From: an uncultured Bacteroidales bacterium
GTDB lineage: Bacteria; Bacteroidota; Bacteroidia; Bacteroidales; P3
Direction of reading: 5' to 3'
Length of the DNA: 29,021 nucleotides
Assembly (NCBI GenBank): GCA_946540365.1
Contig: CAMNIH010000007.1
Coordinates: 1-29,021 of the forward strand
Position numbers and translations under genes: made by a program. Positions 1-7,429 of this stretch are shown here, one piece after another (position 1 is the stretch's first letter; every line of letters begins with the position of its first letter). Under the pieces are notes generated by a model. It saw nothing but the letters and a program-made list of their open reading frames with translations, was not told the DNA's origin and did no database searches.

Positions 1-245
1 TCTACGAGCGCGAGTACAACAAGTACATGGAGGAGATGAGCAGCAAGCGCAAGACGATGGTGGCCACGGGCGACCGGAGCGAGAAGGTGCGCACCTACAA
101 CTACCCCCAGAGCCGTGTCACCGACCACCGTATCGGCTGGAGCATGCACAACCTGCCGGCCTTCATGGACGGCGACATCGAGGAGTGCATCGAGGCCCTG
201 CAGCTGGCCGAGAATGCCGAGAAGCTGAAAGCCTCGGTCGGCTGA
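1..245 (+). CDS. prfA: Peptide chain release factor 1, C-terminal fragment (5' end outside window)
   Basis: About 80 codons of the C-terminus of class I release factor 1, which recognises UAA and UAG stop codons in the ribosomal A site and triggers peptide release. The reading frame is open from base 3 with no start codon of its own, so the gene begins upstream. The segment carries the conserved block [20 protein letters not shown] typical of RF1, followed by the usual acidic tail ending in LKASVG and TGA. The GGQ peptidyl-hydrolysis motif and the anticodon-like PxT region would lie upstream and cannot be seen. RF2 is less likely because of the [14 protein letters not shown] wording. The gene ends 38 nt before the next start codon. 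Confidence 0.93.
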   Translation, partial: YEREYNKYMEEMSSKRKTMVATGDRSEKVRTYNYPQSRVTDHRIGWSMHNLPAFMDGDIEECIEALQLAENAEKLKASVG

Positions 246-283
246 TCCGGAATAACCACAAGCACTAAACAGAAGAACAACAC

Positions 284-3200
284 ATGATGATAAAGCAAGC
301 AAAAACTCTGCTGGTCCTGCTGCTGATCGCGTTGCCGATGGCAGTCATGGCCCAGAAACCCAAGACGACGGTCGAATTCGGCAGCGAGACGCTGCCGACC
401 GACCTGCTGGAATATCTCAACAAAGCCACTTCCGAGAAGAGTGTGCAGAAGGACAACGCCAAGGTTGTCGAGGCCTTCGGCGCCGCCTACAACGCGCTCG
501 ACGCCACGATGCAGCAGCGTGTGACGGCCCTCTACACCTATGCCGTGGGGGTCAAGATCAAGGCCGTCCCCGAGCTGGTGGACTTCACCCGCGTGCTCAC
601 CGACTATGCCGCCACCTCGAACTTCGAGGGGTGGGTGGCGTCGCTCGAGACCTACCGCAAGAAGAATTCCAAGGTGAAGTACGTCAACGAGTTTGTGTCG
701 TGGAGCCAGTTGCTGCTGAGCGACCGCGTGCTCTACCGTTCGTCCACCAGCGAGTGGACCTTCGCCGCCGGCACGCCGTTCCGTCTGGTTGTCGAGGGGG
801 GCACCATCGCGGTGCATATCGATGCGGCGGCCGACCTGAGCTATGCGTCGAGCAAGGACTGGAACACGCTGCACGGCACGCGAGGGTGGTTCGACTACCG
901 CGAGGGGGTCTGGCACGGCCAGGGCGGCCGCCTCGACTGGAGCCGCACCGGCCTCGGGGCCGAGGCTTGCTATGCCGACCTGAGCGACTATGACGCCGAG
1001 GTGAGGTTCCCCAAGTTCAAGGCCGACAGTGTCACCTTCGTCAACACGCACTACTTCAGCGCCCCCATCAAGGGACGCGTCGAGGAGGCCATGCAGGGCA
1101 CCATGGAGCCCGACAAATACACCTACCCCCGCTTCCGTTCCTATCAGCGCGACTTCGTCATCCGCAACATCATGCCCGAAATCGACTACAGCGGCAGCTT
1201 CATGATGAACGGTTCCAAGTTCATCACCGCCAGCAGCAAGCATCCCGCCAGCCTCATCTTCAACCGCGACGGGCAGGCGCGCCTGAGCGTGACGTCGCTC
1301 AAGTTCACCATCACCCCCGAGCGTCTGCTGGCCGAGGATGCGCAGGTCTCGCTGCGGCTGGGGGCCGACGATTCGATCACCAACACCGGTATCACGGTGC
1401 GTTACCTGCCTGCCGAGCGCTGCGTGACCCTCGTCAACGACCAGCAGCGCAAGTTCTACAGCCCCTATATCGACACCTACCACCAGCTCGACATCTACAG
1501 CGAGAGCATCGTGTGGTTTGTCGACCAGGACCGCCTCGAGTTCTCCAACCTCACCTCGTCCGGAGCGGTCAGCTCCAACACCTTCGAGAGTTCGAACTGC
1601 TACACCTACCGCAAGTACCGCGACATCCAGGGCATCGACGAGATCAGCCCCGTCAAGCGCGTCTACGACTATGCCGAGAGCAACTCGTGGAGCTTTGGCA
1701 TCAAGGGCTTCTCCAACTATATCGGCCTCGACATGAGCCAGACCCTGCTGATGATCCACACCCTCTGCCGCCACGGACTGGTCACCTACAACGAAATCAC
1801 CAACCGCGTGCTGGTCAAGGAGAAGCTGGAGGACTACGTCAAGGCCGCCTCGCGTGCCAAGGGGTTCGACTACGATGCCCTCACCCTCGAGAGCACCACG
1901 CGCGGCATCAATGCCCGTATGAACTTCAGCGACAACGACCTGGTGGTGCATGGCGTCGAGCAGTTCGTCGTCAGCGACTCGCATCAGGTTGTCGTGCGGC
2001 CCGACTCGGCCAGCGGCTACATCGTCCATGTGGGCCGCAACCGCAACCTGCACTTCAGCGGACGCGTCGAGTGCAACAAGTTCATCCTGCAGGTCACCGA
2101 CTGCGACTTCGACTACGAGAAGTATGCCTTCGAGATGCCGCAGGTGGACAAGATGGAGTTCTATGTGCCCGACTTCACCAATCCCGACTACGAGCAGCTG
2201 GTCCGCACCCCCTTGGCCCATCTGGTGGGCAGCCTCCAGGTCGACAAGCCCGACAACCACAGCGGTCTGGTCAAGAACAAGGAATACCCCATCTTCACCA
2301 GCCGCGAGAACTGCTATGTCTATTATAACCGCAAGGCCATCCAGGAGGGGCAGTACCGTCGCGAGACCTTCTACTACACCATCGAGCCCTTCACGCTGCC
2401 GCAGCTGGCCGACATCAAGGTCGACAGCCTGCAGTTCGGCGGCGTGCTCACCTCGGCCGGCATCTTCCCCGACATCCGCGAGCCGCTCAAGGTGCAGCGC
2501 GACTACTACCTGGGCTTCGTCACCCAGACCCCCACGGGCGGCCTGCCTGCCTACGGCGGCAAGGGCATCTACCACAACGAGCTCCACCTCGATGCCGGCG
2601 GCCTGCACGGCCCGGGCCATGTCGATTACATCACGTCGCATTCCACCTCCTCCAACTTCCTCTTCCTGCCCGATTCGTGTGTGGCCCTGACCGACACCGT
2701 CGTGGTGCGCGAGGAGCAGGGCTATCCCGCCATGCGTGGCGGCCTCACCTCGTTCCACTGGCTGCCCTACAGCGACTCGCTCAGCGTGGCCACCCTCGCC
2801 AAGGGGCGTCCGCTGAGCCTCTACCGCGACGAGGTCTCGTTGCGAGGCCATGCGGCCATTATGCCGCAGGGCGCCATGGCGGCCGGCACGGCCACCGTGC
2901 GTGAAGCTACGCTCCAGAGCAGCCGCTTCGACCTGCTGGCCCGCGAGATGGAAGCCCGCGTCAGCACCTTCACCCTGCAGAGCCGTACCTTCGCCTCCAC
3001 CGCCTTCGAGGCGCGCGATGTGCGTTCGCAGGTCGACTACGACCAGCATCAGGCCACCCTCACCATGCCCGACGGGCCCCGCCGCACCGACCTCGAGCTG
3101 ATGCAGTACGAGGCTTGGGCCGACCGCTTCGTGTGGCAGATGGACAACCATGTGCTCGACATCGCCAACACGCAGCGTCCCGGAGCCGAAGGGCTCGACG

Positions 3201-4813
3201 CCATGGAGATCCGCCAGCGCATGGCCAAGCTGGGCGACATGCCCGGCGTGCGCTTCGTGAGCACCGACTCGCGTCGCGGCGGCCTCGCCTGGAACGCCAC
3301 CCTCTCCACCTACCGCTACGAACGGGCCGACCTCAGCGCGCAGGGCGTCTACCTGATCGCCGTGGCCGACGCCGCCATCGCCCCTGACGGCGACAGCGTC
3401 CACATCGTCAAGGGCGGCGAGATGCGCGTGCTCAACAACGCCTCGCTGGTCTGCGACCGCGAGCATGCATGGCACCAGGTGACCGATGCCTACCTCCTCG
3501 TCGACGGCGCCAACAGCTACACCGGCAAGGGCTACATCGTCTATCCCGAGAACCAACCCAATATCGACAACCCGCAGCGCATCTACCTCAGCGACATCCA
3601 GGTGCAGAACGGCGTCAGCGTCGGCACCGGCACCGTCAACGAGGAGAGCACGTTCCAGCTCAGCCCCGCATTCGGCTTTGCCGGCAAGGTGCGCCTCGAG
3701 GGCAACCGCGAGCTGCTCCACTTCGACGGTGGCGTGCGCCTGCTGCACCACTGTGTGCCGCAGGAGCAGATGGGTCTGCTGGCCTATGCCGACTACACCA
3801 ATCCCGACTCGATCCATGTCGTGGTGCCCGAGCTGCCCACCGACTGGCGCGGCAAGCGCATCAGCGCCGCCATCCTGATCGACAAGACCACCCTCGAGCC
3901 GCGTCCCGCCTTCCTCACCAACGAGCGTGCGGCCGACAACGAGCTCCTCAGCGCCCAGGGCCTGCTCACCTTCCACAACACCAGCCAGGAGTACATGATC
4001 GGTTCGGAGCAGAAGGTGGTCGACCCGGAGGCCGTCGTCGAGCCCTACCTCAGCCTTTCGACGGCCACCTGCCGCGTGTCGGGCGAGGGCCCGATGGACT
4101 TCACCCTCAAGCGCACGCAGGGCGAGTTCTACACCTACGGCATGGCCGATATCGGCATCCGCGACAACGCCACCGACCAGATCACCACCGTCTACGGCAT
4201 CACCTTCCCCTTGGCCTCCGAAGTGGTCGCCGCCATGGTGGCCGCCCTCAAGGACGACCTGCGGCTGGTGCCGTCGGCGCCGCAGAGCAACGGCGTCATG
4301 CGCCATGCGCTGATGTACCACCTCGGTGCCGAGCGCGGAGCCAAGGCCTACACCTCCTACAGCAACGAGGGCAAGCTCACCACCATCCCCGAGGCTATGC
4401 GCTCCATGCTCCTCTTCGACCAGGTGCGGTGGCATTACCTGCAGGGCTTCGGCTACTACACCGACGGCAAGGTGAGCCTCGTGGCCTCGGACGGCAAGCC
4501 CCTCGGCCTCGACCTGCGCCTGAAGGCCCAGATCAGCAAGCGCGGTAACGCCCAGACGATGACCTTCTACATCGAGGCGGCGCGCGACCACTGGTACTTC
4601 TTCCGCTACGACCTGATGAGCCAGGAGCTGACCATCCACTCGTCCGTCGGCACCTTCGAGGACGCCGTGCGCGCCCTGCCGGCCGAGAAGCGCCGCGTCG
4701 ACCGCGAGGGCCTCGGCACCTTCCGCTACCTCATCGGACAGAACCGCAACGAAGCCACCTCGTGGCTGACCAACTTCTCGAGGATGGTCTACGCCGGCAA
4801 CGAGGATGAATAG
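284..4813 (+). CDS. Very large exported protein of unknown function (1509 aa)
   Basis: I do not recognise a named family. The protein starts with a clear signal peptide (residues 1-23, hydrophobic core LLVLLLIALP, cleavage likely after AVMA before Gln24), so it is exported across the inner membrane. No lipobox, no T9SS C-terminal sorting domain, and no internal membrane helix are apparent. The rest is rich in alternating polar/hydrophobic strands with many Tyr, Asp and Val, suggesting an extended beta-rich fold. Phrases of the type 'F..R.VRSQVDYD...TLTMPDG' and 'ADRFVWQMDNHVLDI' suggest repeated beta modules. The final 200 residues look alpha/beta and end in FSRMVYAGNEDE. ATG284 is immediately followed by a second ATG (287), so the start may be one codon later. 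The gene follows prfA closely and is followed by a repeat-filled gap, so it could share a transcript with prfA. A periplasmic or cell-envelope role is inferred only from the signal peptide. Confidence 0.85.
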   Translation: MMIKQAKTLLVLLLIALPMAVMAQKPKTTVEFGSETLPTDLLEYLNKATSEKSVQKDNAKVVEAFGAAYNALDATMQQRVTALYTYAVGVKIKAVPELVDFTRVLTDYAATSNFEGWVASLETYRKKNSKVKYVNEFVSWSQLLLSDRVLYRSSTSEWTFAAGTPFRLVVEGGTIAVHIDAAADLSYASSKDWNTLHGTRGWFDYREGVWHGQGGRLDWSRTGLGAEACYADLSDYDAEVRFPKFKADSVTFVNTHYFSAPIKGRVEEAMQGTMEPDKYTYPRFRSYQRDFVIRNIMPEIDYSGSFMMNGSKFITASSKHPASLIFNRDGQARLSVTSLKFTITPERLLAEDAQVSLRLGADDSITNTGITVRYLPAERCVTLVNDQQRKFYSPYIDTYHQLDIYSESIVWFVDQDRLEFSNLTSSGAVSSNTFESSNCYTYRKYRDIQGIDEISPVKRVYDYAESNSWSFGIKGFSNYIGLDMSQTLLMIHTLCRHGLVTYNEITNRVLVKEKLEDYVKAASRAKGFDYDALTLESTTRGINARMNFSDNDLVVHGVEQFVVSDSHQVVVRPDSASGYIVHVGRNRNLHFSGRVECNKFILQVTDCDFDYEKYAFEMPQVDKMEFYVPDFTNPDYEQLVRTPLAHLVGSLQVDKPDNHSGLVKNKEYPIFTSRENCYVYYNRKAIQEGQYRRETFYYTIEPFTLPQLADIKVDSLQFGGVLTSAGIFPDIREPLKVQRDYYLGFVTQTPTGGLPAYGGKGIYHNELHLDAGGLHGPGHVDYITSHSTSSNFLFLPDSCVALTDTVVVREEQGYPAMRGGLTSFHWLPYSDSLSVATLAKGRPLSLYRDEVSLRGHAAIMPQGAMAAGTATVREATLQSSRFDLLAREMEARVSTFTLQSRTFASTAFEARDVRSQVDYDQHQATLTMPDGPRRTDLELMQYEAWADRFVWQMDNHVLDIANTQRPGAEGLDAMEIRQRMAKLGDMPGVRFVSTDSRRGGLAWNATLSTYRYERADLSAQGVYLIAVADAAIAPDGDSVHIVKGGEMRVLNNASLVCDREHAWHQVTDAYLLVDGANSYTGKGYIVYPENQPNIDNPQRIYLSDIQVQNGVSVGTGTVNEESTFQLSPAFGFAGKVRLEGNRELLHFDGGVRLLHHCVPQEQMGLLAYADYTNPDSIHVVVPELPTDWRGKRISAAILIDKTTLEPRPAFLTNERAADNELLSAQGLLTFHNTSQEYMIGSEQKVVDPEAVVEPYLSLSTATCRVSGEGPMDFTLKRTQGEFYTYGMADIGIRDNATDQITTVYGITFPLASEVVAAMVAALKDDLRLVPSAPQSNGVMRHALMYHLGAERGAKAYTSYSNEGKLTTIPEAMRSMLLFDQVRWHYLQGFGYYTDGKVSLVASDGKPLGLDLRLKAQISKRGNAQTMTFYIEAARDHWYFFRYDLMSQELTIHSSVGTFEDAVRALPAEKRRVDREGLGTFRYLIGQNRNEATSWLTNFSRMVYAGNEDE

Positions 4814-4825
4814 CCGTGATGCCAC

Positions 4826-4875
4826 AGGCATCATCCAGGCATCATCCAGGCATCCCCTCTGCATCATCTCTGCAT
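4826..4875. repeat. 11-bp-period tandem repeat (aggcatcatcc / catctctgcat units)
   Basis: Two exact copies of aggcatcatcc (4826-4836, 4837-4847) run into aggcatcccctctgcat and then catctctgcat (4865-4875). The unit length is 11 bp. The same wording recurs at 19278-19327, so this is a dispersed family rather than local noise. A 7-bp stem with a 3-nt loop (4817-4823 with 4827-4833) overlaps the first unit. Confidence 0.85.
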
Positions 4876-4895
4876 GGCAGCGGTGCAGAGGGGAT
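4852..4895. repeat. Inverted repeat, 12-bp perfect stem
   Basis: atcccctctgca at 4852-4863 is exactly complementary to tgcagaggggat at 4884-4895, leaving a 20-nt loop. Outside the stem, gcatcat units on the left can also pair with atgatgc at 4901-4907 after an internal loop. It lies just after the stop codon of the 1509-aa protein gene but has no following T-run, so it is a possible RNA 3' end structure rather than a textbook terminator. Confidence 0.7.
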
Positions 4896-4905
4896 TCTGT
4901 ATGAT

Positions 4906-4943
4906 GCTGTAGAGACGCGGCGTGCCGCGTCTGCATTTCTTAA
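4906..4943. repeat. 38-bp REP-like element, copy 1
   Basis: Exact 38-bp copy of the element at 4985-5022. It begins gctgtagagacgcggc and contains the palindrome gacgcggc-gt-gccgcgtc, then ctgcatttcttaa. The palindrome would form a stem of about 7-8 GC-rich pairs. Such short GC palindromes in intergenic space resemble REP-type elements; no transposase is nearby. Confidence 0.85.
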
Positions 4944-4984
4944 GGTTTAAGGTTTTAGAGTTTTAGAGCAGTAGAGTTTTAGAG
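4941..4984. repeat. Short tandem repeats (taaggtt x2, ttttagag-like x4)
   Basis: Two 7-bp units taaggtt (4941-4954) are followed by 8-bp units ttttagag (4953-4960, 4961-4968), cagtagag (4969-4976) and ttttagag (4977-4984). This AT-rich run separates the two 38-bp elements and overlaps the end of the first by three bases. Confidence 0.75.
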
Positions 4985-5022
4985 GCTGTAGAGACGCGGC
5001 GTGCCGCGTCTGCATTTCTTAA
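4985..5022. repeat. 38-bp REP-like element, copy 2
   Basis: Identical over 38 bp to 4906-4943, in the same orientation, with the gacgcggc/gccgcgtc palindrome at 4992-5009. The perfect identity implies a recent duplication or ongoing homogenisation. Confidence 0.85.
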
Positions 5023-5143
5023 AGCACGGATCGTCATATAATATAATGTATAGAGGATTTTTTTCGGGAGCATGATATATTATGGGTGGACGATGCACCT
5101 AATAGGTTGTGAAGGTTAAAAACAACAAATCCAATACGAAGTT

Positions 5144-6883
5144 ATGAAACACCGATTACTGATAGCCGTTATGATGATGGGGAGCCTGTGGGCCCAGGGC
5201 CAGACGTTCGTCTCCACGGAGCCGCAGAAGCGCAACGTGCTGATCGAGGAGTACACTGGCGTGAACTGCCAGTATTGCCCGCTGGGACACAAGGCCACCG
5301 ACAGGATGATGGCCATGTTCCCGGGCCGCGTGCTGGGAATCAATATCCACCAGGGCACCTTCGCCATGAATTCGGGCTACACGACCGAGTTCGGCAACGC
5401 GCTGGCGCAGCAGGCGTCGGTGAGCGGCTACCCCTCGGGAACCGTCAACCGGCACCGTTTTGCCGGCGGCATCTGCCTCAATCCGGGCGAGTTCTATCCC
5501 CGTGCCCTCGAGGTGATGGAGATGGATGCGCCGGTCAATGTGGCGGCGGCCCTCCATATCGACCCGACGACCCGCCAGGCTACGGTGACGGTGGAGGCCT
5601 ACTACACGGCCAATTCGAGCCAGCCCTACAATCTGATCAATGTGGCGCTGATACAGAACAACGTGATGGGCTACCAGAGCAGCGCCGCCACGTGGTATCC
5701 TGAGAATATCGTGAACGGCGAGTACCGTCACAGCCACATGCTGCGCTACCTGATCACCGGCCAGTGGGGCGACACCATCAGCCAGACCACGGCGGGCAGC
5801 TGCTTCAGCAAGACCTACACCTTCGGTCTGGGCAACGCCATCGGTAGTGTTCCGATCAACGACCTGAACGACATGGAAGTCATTGTCTTCGTGTGCGAGG
5901 GCCATTCGGAGGTGCTCAACGCCACCAAGGCCATCCGCACGGGCAGCGCTCCCTATCTGGCCTATGGGACGGCCGATCAGGAGGGTTGCGGGCTGAGCTT
6001 CCAGCCCTACGTCACCGTGGTCAACCCCACCGAGCAGCCCGTCAGCCAGTTGCGTGTCCGTGTCGACGGCACCGACTATGTCCTCGGCCGCACGCTGCCG
6101 CGCTACGGCACCGACACCATCCACCTGGCCCCCTACGTGGTGGAGCAGATGCCCGCCGGGCATGAGAACATGGCCCGCGAGGCCCATGTCACGCTGGTCG
6201 ACTATGTGTCGCAGGGCCAGACGGTCAGCTCGGGCGCCACGCTGACGTTCACCTATGCCGACGTCGATGTCTTCACCGTCGAGGGTCCGCTGACCTTCGC
6301 CTTGAGATATGATTCCTATGCCGAGGAGATCAGTTTCAACCTGGAGGATGCGGCCACCTGCGAGCAGCTCTTCAGCGCTGCCGGTCGCGGCAACCAGAAC
6401 AACCAGACGGCCTCCTACCGCTTCTCGCCGGCGACGGCGGGCTTGTACCGCTTCACCATCAGCGACATCGGCGGCGACGGCCTCAGCGGCAACTATGGTT
6501 TCTACGATGGTCAGGACGAAGTGGTCTTCGGCCGTAACGGCAAGAGTCTGATGAGCTGGAGCTGCTACCTGAATGTCACCAACGCCGGCGACGGCACCTA
6601 TGAGCAGATGGCTACCGCCGTCAACCCGCCGCAGTCGACGATGGGGATTGCGGAGCGCAGCATGGCGAGAGTGGACTGCCGTGTGTGGCCCAGCCCCGCG
6701 ACCGACGTGCTGAACGTCGAGGTGGAAGGCCTGCAGAAGGTAGAGCTGATGGACCTCACGGGCCGTGTGGTGATGGAGGAGAACGGCGGCCGTCTCTCGA
6801 CGGCGGCGTTGCCGGCTGGTATCTACATCGTCCGCGCCACGACCGACTGCGGGGTGGCTACCGTTAAGATTGTCAAGAAATAA
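5144..6883 (+). CDS. Secreted Omp28/thioredoxin-like protein with T9SS sorting domain (579 aa)
   Basis: Signal peptide at residues 1-20 (MKHRLLIAVMMMGSLWAQGQ). Residues about 28-270 match the Omp28-related outer-membrane family, a thioredoxin-like fold; the segment VLIEEYTGVNCQYCPLGHK has a CxxC at Cys42/Cys45. A beta-rich middle follows, including a module around residues 430-460 with the wording ISDIGGDGLSGNYGFYDG. The last ~70 residues form a type IX secretion C-terminal domain: WPSPATDVLNVEVEGL, then VELMDLTGRVV and an ending IVRATTDCG...KIVKK. The protein is therefore predicted to be exported through the type IX system to the surface or medium. It opens a run of nine closely spaced + genes; the next start is 29 nt downstream. 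Whether the CxxC is redox-active is not shown; a thiol-disulfide role on exported substrates is possible but inferred. Confidence 0.9.
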   Translation: MKHRLLIAVMMMGSLWAQGQTFVSTEPQKRNVLIEEYTGVNCQYCPLGHKATDRMMAMFPGRVLGINIHQGTFAMNSGYTTEFGNALAQQASVSGYPSGTVNRHRFAGGICLNPGEFYPRALEVMEMDAPVNVAAALHIDPTTRQATVTVEAYYTANSSQPYNLINVALIQNNVMGYQSSAATWYPENIVNGEYRHSHMLRYLITGQWGDTISQTTAGSCFSKTYTFGLGNAIGSVPINDLNDMEVIVFVCEGHSEVLNATKAIRTGSAPYLAYGTADQEGCGLSFQPYVTVVNPTEQPVSQLRVRVDGTDYVLGRTLPRYGTDTIHLAPYVVEQMPAGHENMAREAHVTLVDYVSQGQTVSSGATLTFTYADVDVFTVEGPLTFALRYDSYAEEISFNLEDAATCEQLFSAAGRGNQNNQTASYRFSPATAGLYRFTISDIGGDGLSGNYGFYDGQDEVVFGRNGKSLMSWSCYLNVTNAGDGTYEQMATAVNPPQSTMGIAERSMARVDCRVWPSPATDVLNVEVEGLQKVELMDLTGRVVMEENGGRLSTAALPAGIYIVRATTDCGVATVKIVKK

Positions 6884-6912
6884 GAGTATAACGTAAAAAC
6901 AAGATTGATACA

Positions 6913-7398
6913 ATGAAAAAGATCTTCAACCGTCTGATGGTGGTCGCCGTGACCATCGCAATGTTGGGTTTCGTCGCCTGCAGCGACGACAACAGCACGT
7001 CGAACAACAACAACACCGAGATTGCGGCTCCGGAGAGCCTGGCCGGCACCGAGTGGGAGGGCGTCTTCGCCACCTACGACCAGACCCCCGGCTACACGCA
7101 GTATCCGATCAACATCCACTGGACCATTGACTTCCTGCAGGATGGCAAGGGCGAGATTATGTTCTATTTAGAGAGCCAGGTGTTCGACCCCACCCCCTAT
7201 ACTTTCGAAATGACCTATACCTATGACGGCAAGGGCAACGGCAACATCGCACGTTGGGAGTATGGCGAGGCCGGCAACTTCACGCTCAACCCCTACAACC
7301 GCTCCATCACTATCGAGAACCTGACCCTCGAGATGGGCGAGACCGAGGATTCGGGCTACACCTACGGTGGCGAGACGACGCTCTACCAGGTGCGATAA
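6913..7398 (+). CDS. Small lipoprotein A, paralogue of the lipoprotein at 11355-11831 (161 aa)
   Basis: Signal peptide with a lipobox-like end (GFVAC, Cys23) followed by SDDNSTSNNNN, a flexible acidic/Asn-rich tether typical of Bacteroidota lipoproteins. The mature domain (~residues 38-161) opens GTEWEG and includes WTIDF..DGKGE, YTYDGKG, PYNRSITIE and YGGETTLYQ. Each of these blocks is matched in the same order by the lipoprotein at 11355-11831, so the two are paralogues flanking the two C10 peptidase genes. The GTxWxG start and all-beta look suggest a lipocalin-like barrel, but I cannot assign a family. Adjacent small proteins inhibit C10 peptidases in other bacteria (Spi of Streptococcus, Bfi of Bacteroides fragilis), so an inhibitor, immunity or surface-partner role is a reasonable hypothesis without direct proof. 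The C10 start is 31 nt downstream. Confidence 0.85.
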   Translation: MKKIFNRLMVVAVTIAMLGFVACSDDNSTSNNNNTEIAAPESLAGTEWEGVFATYDQTPGYTQYPINIHWTIDFLQDGKGEIMFYLESQVFDPTPYTFEMTYTYDGKGNGNIARWEYGEAGNFTLNPYNRSITIENLTLEMGETEDSGYTYGGETTLYQVR

Positions 7399-7429
7399 AG
7401 CGAGTCAAAGAACACTAAGAGAATTATCG

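Larger units (their letters stand above)
4814..5143. other. 330-nt gene-free region packed with short repeats and hairpins
   Basis: No credible coding sequence lies here. Its first 90 bases hold 11-bp-period repeats and an imperfect inverted repeat. The middle has two copies of a 38-bp element with a GC-rich palindrome, separated by short ttttagag-type repeats. The last 120 bases are AT-rich, including two overlapping TATAAT strings at 5037-5047, and lead into the gene at 5144. The promoter of the nine-gene + strand block should be here, but I see no perfect TAnnTTTG box. Confidence 0.8.

Noticed and set aside
101..4936. 1611-codon antisense ORF opposite the large exported protein
   Set aside because: It is a by-product of strong G/C third-position bias on the + strand gene, which avoids reverse-strand stops. 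Its translation is Val/His/Ala/Gly-rich without domains or a signal peptide, while the + strand product has a clean signal peptide.
5037..5047. Overlapping TATAAT strings as a promoter of the protease block
   Set aside because: Bacteroidetes primary sigma uses TAnnTTTG rather than TATAAT, and no -35-type partner is evident; these may simply reflect AT-rich spacer.
7367..7429. Longer start for peptidase A
   Set aside because: It would overlap lipoprotein A and place non-signal residues before the signal peptide; ATG7430 fits better.
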